A DNA stretch of 6,618 nt, from positions 1 through 6,618 of the forward strand of contig SLEW01000160.1 of assembly GCA_007124575.1 (NCBI GenBank). Reading direction: 5' to 3'. Shown in pieces: positions 1 to 6,465 of the stretch. Both the position numbers and the translations under genes were made by a program. The number at the start of each line of letters is the position of its first letter. Positions within the stretch are counted from its first letter, which is position 1. This DNA is from Bacteroidales bacterium (GTDB lineage Bacteria; Bacteroidota; Bacteroidia; Bacteroidales; UBA7960). The notes below the pieces were generated by a model. That model did no database searches. It saw only the letters and a program-made list of their open reading frames with translations, and had not been told where the DNA came from.

Positions 1-770
1 CCTTCAAAAATGTATAACTCTTTGACTTTGGATTTTTCAACGCGCCCGTCTCTTTTCACCAGAGAAATATTCATCCCGGCCTGTATGCTTCCACGCAGGA
101 TTCGCCCCACGGCAATTCGCCCGGTGTATGATGAGTAATCGAGCGAAGAGATCATCATCTGCAGGTTGCCCTCAGGAATGACCGGCGGAGGAACATGCTT
201 TACGATGACATCCAGGAGTTGACTAACATCCTCTGTTTCCTTCTTCCAGTCATCCGACATCCAACCCTGCTTGGCGGAACCAAAAACTGTGGGGAAGTCA
301 AGCTGGTCTTCGCTGGCACCCAAAGAGAACATAAGATCAAAAACGGCCTCCTGTGCAGCATCCGGATCACAGTTGGGTTTGTCAACCTTGTTGACTATCA
401 CGATGGGTTTCTTGTTGAGCTTTAAGGCCTTTTCAAGCACAAAACGGGTCTGCGGCATAGGGCCTTCAAAGGCATCAACCACCAGCAGGACCCCATCGGC
501 CATGTTAAGAACGCGTTCAACTTCTCCGCCAAAATCAGAGTGTCCGGGGGTGTCAATAATGTTGATCTTTACATCCTTATAGCTAACGGAAACATTTTTA
601 GCCAGTATGGTAATGCCGCGCTCGCGCTCCAGGTCGTTGCTGTCAAGGATGAGATCCCCCATGTCCTGATTGTCACGAAAAAGTTTTACCTGGTGAAGAA
701 TACGGTCTACGAGGGTAGTCTTGCCGTGATCTACGTGTGCTATGATGGCGATGTTGCGTATGTTTTGCAT
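1..770 (-). CDS. typA: Translational GTPase TypA/BipA, N-terminal part (3' end outside window)
   Basis: Ribosome-binding GTPase of the EF-G/LepA superfamily, involved in ribosome assembly and stress adaptation in the cytoplasm. My translation of the minus strand begins MQNIRNIAIIAHVDHGKTT. The P-loop AHVDHGKT is at residues 11-18, the switch I segment RERGITI at 49-55, DTPGH at 73-77 followed by the TypA-type SDFGGEVERV, NKVD at 127-130, and the G5-like SAKQGW at about 165-170. The domain II entry follows, with MMISSLDYSSYTGRIAVGRI near residues 210-230. About 256 of roughly 600 family residues are present and the frame is open to the edge. The ATG at 770 is the only sensible start: an in-frame TAA lies six codons upstream and the P-loop sits at the usual distance. 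No Shine-Dalgarno sequence is visible. It is transcribed divergently from the trehalose gene and is probably functionally unrelated to it. Confidence 0.96.
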   Translation of the reverse strand, partial: MQNIRNIAIIAHVDHGKTTLVDRILHQVKLFRDNQDMGDLILDSNDLERERGITILAKNVSVSYKDVKINIIDTPGHSDFGGEVERVLNMADGVLLVVDAFEGPMPQTRFVLEKALKLNKKPIVIVNKVDKPNCDPDAAQEAVFDLMFSLGASEDQLDFPTVFGSAKQGWMSDDWKKETEDVSQLLDVIVKHVPPPVIPEGNLQMMISSLDYSSYTGRIAVGRILRGSIQAGMNISLVKRDGRVEKSKVKELYIFE

Positions 771-797
771 GTATGATGTAGCTAATTAAAATAGGTG

Positions 798-805
798 CAA
801 AAGTA
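798..805 (-). promoter_or_regulatory. Candidate -7 element of the typA promoter
   Basis: On the minus strand these bases read TACTTTTG, an exact fit to the Bacteroidota primary sigma -7 consensus TAnnTTTG, lying 27 bp upstream of the typA ATG. No convincing -33 TTTG is visible 19-21 bp further upstream, so the call rests on the -7 match and its position. Confidence 0.5.
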
Positions 806-871
806 CGCTTTTAAATTGGTATCTGCTACACTTAATAATCCTTCCTGTCTTCTGATCGGCTCATTCATGCA

Positions 872-927
872 CCTTCCGGCCTTCCAGCATTTTAACCTTC
901 CAGTCTTTCGACACTTCGGCCTTTAAT
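872..927. repeat. Degenerate octamer tandem array, CCTTCCRG-like
   Basis: Seven consecutive 8-bp units can be laid out: CCTTCCGG, CCTTCCAG, CATTTTAA, CCTTCCAG, TCTTTCGA, CACTTCGG, CCTTTAAT. The first, second and fourth are near identical; the others keep mainly the central pyrimidines. A further CCTTCC lies outside the array at 840-845. The array sits between the divergent typA and trehalose synthase promoters and runs to within 4 bp of the candidate -7 element at 931. No coding potential is apparent. The period is seen directly; any function is unknown. Confidence 0.5.
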
Positions 928-930
928 TAT

Positions 931-938
931 TATCTTTG
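931..938 (+). promoter_or_regulatory. Candidate -7 element of the trehalose synthase promoter
   Basis: TATCTTTG matches the Bacteroidota -7 consensus TAnnTTTG exactly and lies 46 bp upstream of the ATG at 985. The -33 region, around TTTCG at 906-910, is only a weak partial match to TTTG at the expected 19-21 bp spacing. No Shine-Dalgarno sequence precedes the start, as is usual in this phylum. Confidence 0.55.
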
Positions 939-984
939 CATGGTTTAATCAGAATCTTCATAAATACATATCTGCCCGAGCCAC

Positions 985-3900
985 ATGAAGGAAATAAACG
1001 ATCCCCTATGGTACAAGGATGCAATCATTTACCAGTTGCACGTAAGGTCTTTTTTTGACAATAACGGCGATGGTATTGGTGATTTTAAAGGCCTGATAAA
1101 AAAACTCGATTATATCAAAAGCCTTGGCGTCAATACCATATGGCTGCTGCCTTTTTATCCTTCTCCTTTAAAAGACGGTGGTTATGACATTGCCGACTTC
1201 ACTGACATCAATCCTGAATATGGTACGTTATCCGATTTCAGGCGTTTTGTACGTGAGGCCCATGATCGTGGCCTTCGAATCATCACGGAGTTGGTGCTTA
1301 ACCATACCTCCATGGAGCATAAGTGGTTTCAGCGGGCAAGGCGTGCCAAACCAGGAAGCACTTACCGCGACTATTATGTATGGAGTGATACACCTGATAA
1401 ATATAAGGATGCACGCATCATTTTCCAGGATTTTGAAGTTTCTAACTGGACTTATGACCATATTGCCGGGGCCTATTACTGGCACCGTTTTTATTCGCAT
1501 CAGCCCGATCTGAATTATGAAAATCCCAGGGTTCAGCAGGAAATATTCAAGGTGTTGGATTTTTGGTTTAAGGTAGGTGTGGATGGTTTCCGTCTGGATG
1601 CCGTGCCATACCTTTACCAGGCAGAGGGCACCAACTGTGAGAATCTTCCGGAAACACACGTTTTTCTCAAGAAGTTGCGCAAATATGTGGATGACCGCTA
1701 CGGCGACCGCTTGTTGCTTGCAGAGGCCAACCAGTGGCCTAATGATGCCATTGCCTACTTTGGTGACGGGGATGAATGCCACATGGCGTTTCATTTTCCG
1801 TTAATGCCCCGGCTCTATATGGCGCTACGCATGGAGGACCGTTTCCCGGTGGTGGACATCCTGGAGCAGACGCCTGAAATTCCGGACAACTGCCAGTGGG
1901 CCATCTTCCTGCGTAACCACGATGAGCTTACCCTGGAGATGGTGTCGGATGAGGAGCGGGATTACATGTACCGGGCCTTTGCGCAAAACCCCAGGAAACG
2001 TGTTAACGTAGGAATTCGCAGGCGTCTCTTTCCGCTTTTGGGAGGTGATGCACGAAGCATTGAACTGCTCAACATGTTGCTGCTTTCATTACCCGGAACA
2101 CCTATTATCTATTACGGCGACGAGATCGGGATGGGTGACAACTACTACCTTGGCGACCGGGATGGTGTCCGGACACCCATGCAATGGTCGCCTGACAAGA
2201 ACGCCGGTTTCTCAAATACTGATCCCCAGCGCCTCTTTTTGCCGCTGGTCATCGATCCGGATTACCACTACACCTCGGTCAATGTGGAGAACCAGGAGAA
2301 GAACCCTTCATCATTTCTTTGGTGGCACCGGCGAGTGATCGCCAAGCGTCGTCAATACAAGGCTTTTGGCCGGGGAAACCTGAAGTTTGTGAACACCAAT
2401 AACCCCAAAATCCTGGCATACATTCGCTCATTTGAAGATGAAGACATCCTGGTGGTGGTCAACCTGTCGCGCTATTCCCAGCATGTGGAACTGGATCTTT
2501 CTGATTATGCCGGTGCCACGCCGGTGGAAGCTTTCAGCCGCAACCCGTTTCCCATCATCGGCGAACAACCCTGGTCTTTCTCCATGCAGTTTAAGAACTA
2601 TTTCTGGTTTGAGCTCCATAAAGCAGGGCAGGATCTATATTCCAAAAAGAAGATCAGCAGGGAGAAGCCGCTGGTATTGCAGGAGGGTGAATGGGGCCGG
2701 ATGGATCCCGACCTGCAGCACGTAATCAAAGAACGGCTATATAATTACCTGATACACGTGCAATGGTTCCGGGGTGATACCCGCAAGCTGAGAGACATCA
2801 ACATCATTGATGTGGTGAGGATGGCCGAAAAACATCATGCCCCTTATATTTTCATCATTGAATTGGATCTGATTGAAGGGAAAAAGAACACCTATATGAT
2901 GCCGGTATCGCTGGCATTTAACAACAAGGCAGAGGACATCCAGTCTCACTTTCCGCATGCAGTAGTGGCTCCGGTAGTTTTAGGAGAGGAGCACGGCATT
3001 ATTTATGATGGCTCGGCCGATAAGACCATCCAGGATAGCCTTTTCACCCTCATCGAAAAGCGTGCTGGTCTTCCTGGTATGAATGGCAGGCTCAGGGCGA
3101 AGTCAGGGCGTCTCTTTAAAAAAGCACTTGAGAACCATGCTCATCTTACCCCACACCTGGTTTCCTCACGGGAGAACAACGCTTCCATTATTTATGGCGA
3201 CCGCTTCTTCCTGAAACTATACCGTAGCCCGCAGGAAGGGATGAACCCCGATGTGGAGGTGATGAAGAGCCTGACGCGCCACGCGGAATTTCCTCACATT
3301 CCACAGTACCTCGGCCGCATTGACTATCGCAACCCCGGGCTGGAAGACACGTCGATCGCCATGCTCATGGAGCTGATCCCGAATGTGGGCAATGCCTGGA
3401 GCATGACGCAGACCGCCATCGAAAGCTTTTTCGACAAGATCCTGGCGGAGAAGGAAGGCTATGACAGAGTCGGTCAGGTGCACCAGAATGCGCTCCTGGA
3501 ACATATCGACCCGTTTTTCCTGGAGATGATCTCCCTTCTGGGACGTCGCACAGCAGAAATGCACCAGGCACTGGCCTCCCTTCAAGACATCGCCGGTTTT
3601 GAATCTGAGGATTTTTCCCTGCTATATCAGAAATCCCTCTATCAGGCAATGCGCACCTATGTTAAACGGTCCTTCCAGGTCATCAGCAAAATAAAGCCCG
3701 AAGTGGCCAAAAAACATCAGCAACTCCTGCAGGATATACTGGACAGCGAATCGCACTTCCTGGACAATATACGTCACTGGCTGGAAGAAAAAAAGATGGC
3801 GGCAAAGAAAATCCGTATCCATGGTAACTACAAGCTCGATAAGGTGCTCTATACCGGCAAAGACTTTAAGGTTATCAACTTCGAAGGAGAGCTGGAGCGC

Positions 3901-4257
3901 TCATTCAGCGTACGCAGGATCAAACAGAGCCCCCTGAAGGATGTGGCTTCCATGTTAAGTTCTCTGCACTATGCTATCTATAGTGGATATTACAAACGCA
4001 AGGAATTTGTGCCAGTAGACACTTTTTACCTCCGCACCCTGATCGAGCAGTGGTACCAGCGGGTGAGCACCACATTTATGCAAGCTTACCTGGAGCAGGT
4101 ACAACCCGCAGGACTCATCCCTGAAGACCCAACGGGCCGGGAAAACCTGCTGAACCTCTATATGTTTGAAAAAGCCGTGCAGGAGCTCGAATACTTTGTG
4201 AAATACAAACCGGGCTTACTGGTAGAACCTCTGAAGATTCTGCAAAAGCTCAGGTGA
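985..4257 (+). CDS. treS: Trehalose synthase (GH13) fused to a maltokinase-like domain with altered catalytic motifs
   Basis: Cytoplasmic enzyme interconverting maltose and trehalose by intramolecular transglucosylation. Residues 1 to about 545 form the GH13 TreS part. It shows the calcium-type loop DNNGDGIGD (25-33), DGGYD (64-68), VLNH (104-107), nucleophile D205 in DGFRLDAVPYL, acid/base E247 in LLLAEANQW, and D313 in RNHDELTLE, so all three catalytic acids are present. Residues about 560-1090 align with maltokinase, which normally makes maltose 1-phosphate with ATP. The N-lobe is kept (DRFFLKLYRSPQEG, lysine 744; MELIPNVGNAWSM), as is SPLKDVASML (982-991). However, the expected HGDxHLGQ reads HGNYKLDK (946-953) and the expected IDFEGE reads INFEGE (964-969). 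Catalytic Asp and metal-binding Asp are thus Asn948 and Asn965, so kinase activity is doubtful. Total length fits TreS-Mak fusions. There is no signal peptide. The gene ends in TGA followed directly by TAA. The HAD fusion gene follows after 243 bp. Confidence 0.95.
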   Translation: MKEINDPLWYKDAIIYQLHVRSFFDNNGDGIGDFKGLIKKLDYIKSLGVNTIWLLPFYPSPLKDGGYDIADFTDINPEYGTLSDFRRFVREAHDRGLRIITELVLNHTSMEHKWFQRARRAKPGSTYRDYYVWSDTPDKYKDARIIFQDFEVSNWTYDHIAGAYYWHRFYSHQPDLNYENPRVQQEIFKVLDFWFKVGVDGFRLDAVPYLYQAEGTNCENLPETHVFLKKLRKYVDDRYGDRLLLAEANQWPNDAIAYFGDGDECHMAFHFPLMPRLYMALRMEDRFPVVDILEQTPEIPDNCQWAIFLRNHDELTLEMVSDEERDYMYRAFAQNPRKRVNVGIRRRLFPLLGGDARSIELLNMLLLSLPGTPIIYYGDEIGMGDNYYLGDRDGVRTPMQWSPDKNAGFSNTDPQRLFLPLVIDPDYHYTSVNVENQEKNPSSFLWWHRRVIAKRRQYKAFGRGNLKFVNTNNPKILAYIRSFEDEDILVVVNLSRYSQHVELDLSDYAGATPVEAFSRNPFPIIGEQPWSFSMQFKNYFWFELHKAGQDLYSKKKISREKPLVLQEGEWGRMDPDLQHVIKERLYNYLIHVQWFRGDTRKLRDINIIDVVRMAEKHHAPYIFIIELDLIEGKKNTYMMPVSLAFNNKAEDIQSHFPHAVVAPVVLGEEHGIIYDGSADKTIQDSLFTLIEKRAGLPGMNGRLRAKSGRLFKKALENHAHLTPHLVSSRENNASIIYGDRFFLKLYRSPQEGMNPDVEVMKSLTRHAEFPHIPQYLGRIDYRNPGLEDTSIAMLMELIPNVGNAWSMTQTAIESFFDKILAEKEGYDRVGQVHQNALLEHIDPFFLEMISLLGRRTAEMHQALASLQDIAGFESEDFSLLYQKSLYQAMRTYVKRSFQVISKIKPEVAKKHQQLLQDILDSESHFLDNIRHWLEEKKMAAKKIRIHGNYKLDKVLYTGKDFKVINFEGELERSFSVRRIKQSPLKDVASMLSSLHYAIYSGYYKRKEFVPVDTFYLRTLIEQWYQRVSTTFMQAYLEQVQPAGLIPEDPTGRENLLNLYMFEKAVQELEYFVKYKPGLLVEPLKILQKLR

Positions 4258-4268
4258 TAAAAATATTT

Positions 4269-4303
4269 AGCGAATAGCTAAAAGCCAACAGCCAAAAGCG
4301 AAT
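4269..4303 (+). repeat. Degenerate heptamer tandem array, AGCNAAN
   Basis: Five back-to-back 7-bp units read AGCGAAT, AGCTAAA, AGCCAAC, AGCCAAA, AGCGAAT. All keep AGC at positions 1-3 and AA at positions 5-6. The array begins 11 bp after the trehalose synthase stop codon. It has no dyad symmetry and no T-run, so it is not an obvious terminator. Function is unknown. Confidence 0.6.
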
Positions 4304-4444
4304 GGTAATAAATATGTGGATGATTTTCCCCATCATGAAGCATGTTCTGCCCCATTATAGAGCCCGTATGGCTTTCGAAAACATTCGTTCTGTCAGCACT
4401 TCCCTGACTGCCAGTTTTTTCTAACAAAATGGCATAAATTATGT

Positions 4445-4452
4445 TATCTTGG
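4445..4452 (+). promoter_or_regulatory. Possible -7 element for the HAD fusion gene
   Basis: TATCTTGG differs at one position from the Bacteroidota -7 consensus TAnnTTTG and lies 48 bp upstream of the ATG at 4501, close to the spacing seen for the trehalose synthase gene. The -33 region holds only a T-run (about 4415-4420). Alternatively the gene may be read from the upstream promoter at 931. Confidence 0.3.
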
Positions 4453-4469
4453 TGGTGTAATTTCATTAA

Positions 4470-4484
4470 CCTGCACTATGCAGG
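4470..4484. promoter_or_regulatory. Perfect 6-bp inverted repeat in the leader of the HAD fusion gene
   Basis: CCTGCA-CTA-TGCAGG is a perfect palindrome with a 3-base centre. It ends 16 bp before the ATG and lies downstream of the possible -7 element. It could be an RNA hairpin in the leader or a DNA operator. No T-run follows, so a terminator is unlikely. An ATG lies at 4478-4480, overlapping its centre and right arm. Confidence 0.4.
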
Positions 4485-4500
4485 CTAAAAATGCAACATC

Positions 4501-6048
4501 ATGAGTAAACAAAAAAAAGCACTCCAAGCGAAAGAGATAGATGCCATCATTTTTGATCTTGACGGCGTAATCACACGAACACGTAACACCCACATGAAGG
4601 CCTGGAAGTTCCTGTTTGATGACTTTTTGAAGTCGCAGGGACGCGATGATGAAATGGATGAGCTGGACTACATTGATCATATTGACGGGAAGCCCCGTTT
4701 TGAGGGCGTTAAGGACTTTCTGGAATCGCGTGACATCGAGCTGCCTTACGGTCAGGAGAATGATTCCCCCGGCCATGATACCATATGCGCCCTTGGAAAC
4801 ATGAAGAACAAGGAGTTTCAGCGGTTGGTGAAAACGGAAGGCGTGGAAACCTATGAGGAAGCTGTGGACAGGCTGAAAGAGTATAGGGGAAAAGGCATAA
4901 AAATGGCGGTGGTGTCTTCCAGCAAGAACTGCAAAACCATCATCGAGCAGGTGGGCCTGGCGAAATTCTTTGATTCCCGTGTGGATGGCGTTGTGGCTTC
5001 TGAACGCGGACTTAAAGGGAAGCCTGATCCGGACATCTTTCTTGAAGCCGCCAGGGAGCTTAATGCACGCCCCGAAAAAAGTATTGTGTTTGAAGATGCC
5101 ATCTCCGGTGTACAAGCCGGCCAGTGGGGTTTTTTCGGGCTTGTTGTTGGTGTGGCACGTCATAACAACGAAAAGGCCCTGCTTGAGAGTGGTGCCGACA
5201 TCACCATTTCAGACTTTGATGATTTCGACCTTTTCGAAGATGAAGAATTGACGGGTTATTTCCGGTCGTCGAAGCCTATGGTATTTTCTGAGGAAGCAAG
5301 GGTATTTGACCTCCTGAAAGAGAAAAAACCTGCTTTCTTCCTGGATTATGACGGCACCCTTACACCCATTGTGAAAAGGCCAGAAGATGCTGTAATCAGT
5401 GAAGAGATGCGGGATACGCTCAAGGAGCTGGCCGACCATTTTACCGTGGCCGTGGTCACCGGCAGAGACAAGGAAGATGTAAAGAACTTCATAAAGTTGG
5501 ATAACCTCATCTATTCGGGAAGTCACGGATATGTGACTGAGGGGCCTGATGGCCTGTACATGCAGCATGAGAAGTCGGAAAAGATCATCAGCAAACTGGA
5601 TATTGTGGAAAAAGATCTGCACGATCTGCTTGAGGGACATACCGAAGGGGTGCAAATAGACAGAAAGAGGTATGCTATTGCCGTTCATTACCGCAATGCT
5701 AAAAAAGAGGATGTCCCCTATGTTTTCCAGGTGGTGGAAAAGATGCTTGATAAGCATGACGGCCTAAAAACCGGCGAAGGAAAGATGGTGGTGGAGATCA
5801 AACCCGATATCGACTGGCATAAGGGCAAGGCCGTGCTGTGGATCTATGAGGCCCTCGGTCTGGATAAGGATGATGAAGTAATCCCGGTCTATATCGGAGA
5901 TGATGTGACCGATGAAGATGCTTTCAAAGCAATCAAAGACTTCGGACTGGGCATCCTGGTGGAAAACCACGGCCAGGAAACGGAAGCGTCATACAGCCTG
6001 AAAAACGTGTTTCAGGTGAGGGCGTTTTTTCAGAAACTCATTGAATAA
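4501..6048 (+). CDS. Bifunctional HAD fusion: beta-phosphoglucomutase-like domain plus trehalose-6-phosphate phosphatase-like domain
   Basis: Two complete HAD units lie in tandem. Residues about 12-245 resemble beta-phosphoglucomutase, which converts beta-glucose 1-phosphate to glucose 6-phosphate. Visible are FDLDGVIT with nucleophile D19 and acid/base D21, H31 and AWK (34-36) in the hinge, the cap segment DGKPRFEGVKDFLESR, SSSKN (139-143, compare SASKN in the Lactococcus enzyme), GKPDP (173-177), and E198-D199. Residues about 275-515 resemble OtsB-type trehalose-6-phosphate phosphatase: LDYDGTLTPI with D282 and D284, TGRD (320-323), SGSHG (339-343), DWHKGKA (438-444), and GDDVTDEDAF (466-475). 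All core catalytic residues of both domains are present. The order matches the first two thirds of mycobacterial OtsB1, which adds a GH65 domain. The ATG at 4501 fits the domain start; no Shine-Dalgarno sequence is seen. The TAA stop forms the first bases of the downstream repeat array. True substrates are inferred from family and context. Confidence 0.9.
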   Translation: MSKQKKALQAKEIDAIIFDLDGVITRTRNTHMKAWKFLFDDFLKSQGRDDEMDELDYIDHIDGKPRFEGVKDFLESRDIELPYGQENDSPGHDTICALGNMKNKEFQRLVKTEGVETYEEAVDRLKEYRGKGIKMAVVSSSKNCKTIIEQVGLAKFFDSRVDGVVASERGLKGKPDPDIFLEAARELNARPEKSIVFEDAISGVQAGQWGFFGLVVGVARHNNEKALLESGADITISDFDDFDLFEDEELTGYFRSSKPMVFSEEARVFDLLKEKKPAFFLDYDGTLTPIVKRPEDAVISEEMRDTLKELADHFTVAVVTGRDKEDVKNFIKLDNLIYSGSHGYVTEGPDGLYMQHEKSEKIISKLDIVEKDLHDLLEGHTEGVQIDRKRYAIAVHYRNAKKEDVPYVFQVVEKMLDKHDGLKTGEGKMVVEIKPDIDWHKGKAVLWIYEALGLDKDDEVIPVYIGDDVTDEDAFKAIKDFGLGILVENHGQETEASYSLKNVFQVRAFFQKLIE

Positions 6049-6130
6049 TGTGATAATGTGCTAATTTGATAATGTGCTAATTTGCTAATGTGATAATGTG
6101 CTAATGTGATAATGTGCTAATTTGCTAATG
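6046..6130 (+). repeat. Left octamer array, TAATKTGM, direct orientation
   Basis: Ten uninterrupted 8-bp units follow the pattern TAAT(G/T)TG(A/C), then a partial TAATG. The first unit contains the TAA stop of the HAD fusion gene. Because 8 is not a multiple of 3, the TAA triplets place stops in all three forward frames within 24 bp. There are no unique spacers, so this is not a CRISPR. The reverse complement of the same family occurs at 6466-6559. Confidence 0.9.
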
Positions 6131-6188
6131 AAAGAAATCTATGGGGTTGTTTTGATAATTACGGGCGTATTAGTTTATTGTCATGGGA

Positions 6189-6246
6189 GAACGCAGATTA
6201 ACGCGGATGGCCTGCGTCCAGCGCGGATGAACGCTGTGGATTTTTT
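6189..6246 (+). repeat. Left decamer block, AACGCGGATN family
   Basis: Degenerate 10-bp units: AACGCAGATT, AACGCGGATG, a diverged unit, AGCGCGGATG, AACGCTGTGG, then a T-run. CGCRGAT starts at 6192, 6202 and 6222, all in the same 10-bp phase. Bases 6189-6208 are complementary to 6363-6382 with one mismatch, and 6236-6244 are perfectly complementary to 6314-6322, so the block pairs at both ends with the right copy. Confidence 0.8.
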
Positions 6247-6311
6247 ATAAATCTTCCATAGATGTCCTGATTCTTTCAAAACAACTAACGAGATCATGGC
6301 AAAAGCTATCG

Positions 6312-6382
6312 CGAAAATCCACGTTAATCCGCGTTGCGAAGCATCCGCGCCAATCCGCGCCAATCCGCGTTAATCCGCGTTC
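6312..6382 (-). repeat. Right decamer block, inverted copy of the AACGCGGATN family
   Basis: ATCCGCG, the complement of CGCGGAT, begins at about 6327, 6343, 6353, 6363 and 6373, giving four copies in strict 10-bp phase plus one offset by 16 bp. The block carries more units than the left copy (about 70 against 56 bp), as expected if unit number varies while the outer and inner ends stay paired. Confidence 0.8.
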
Positions 6383-6465
6383 ATTCATGTTATGCCGCTA
6401 AAAACCCCTGTTCTTTCAAAGCACAACCCCGCACGCCCTAAAACATCCTGATTACCAATTAATTA

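Noticed and set aside
271..582. 103-codon open frame on the plus strand
   Set aside because: It is antisense to the G-domain of typA, whose GTPase motifs are unmistakable on the minus strand.
1228..1794. 188-codon open frame on the minus strand opposite trehalose synthase
   Set aside because: It covers the catalytic GH13 core on the other strand; no domain, start context or promoter supports it.
985..4257. Frameshift or gene fusion artefact between trehalose synthase and maltokinase
   Set aside because: The frame is continuous over 1090 codons, and TreS-maltokinase fusions of this length are a known architecture.
4392..4420. Rho-independent terminator after trehalose synthase (GTCAG, 7-nt loop, CTGAC, then a T-run)
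   Set aside because: The stem is only 5 bp with a mismatch beyond it, and the six T residues start 6 nt after the stem, so it is too weak to call. Other nearby mini-hairpins (4361-4373, 4376-4387) are 4 bp only.
4444..5163. 239-codon open frame on the minus strand opposite the HAD fusion gene
   Set aside because: It lies mostly antisense to the conserved beta-phosphoglucomutase-like domain, shows no recognisable motif, and its composition is what codon bias on the opposite strand would give.
5209..5757. 182-codon open frame on the minus strand opposite the phosphatase domain
   Set aside because: Antisense shadow of a conserved enzyme domain with no family resemblance.
6046..6130. Array of promoter -7 elements (TAATTTG resembles TAnnTTTG)
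   Set aside because: The units have one base too few between TA and TTG to fit TAnnTTTG, so they do not match the consensus.
6181..6363. 60-codon minus-strand open frame in the intergenic region
   Set aside because: It is translated from the decamer inverted repeat blocks. Such repeats often produce spurious hypothetical proteins; no start signal or conservation is evident.
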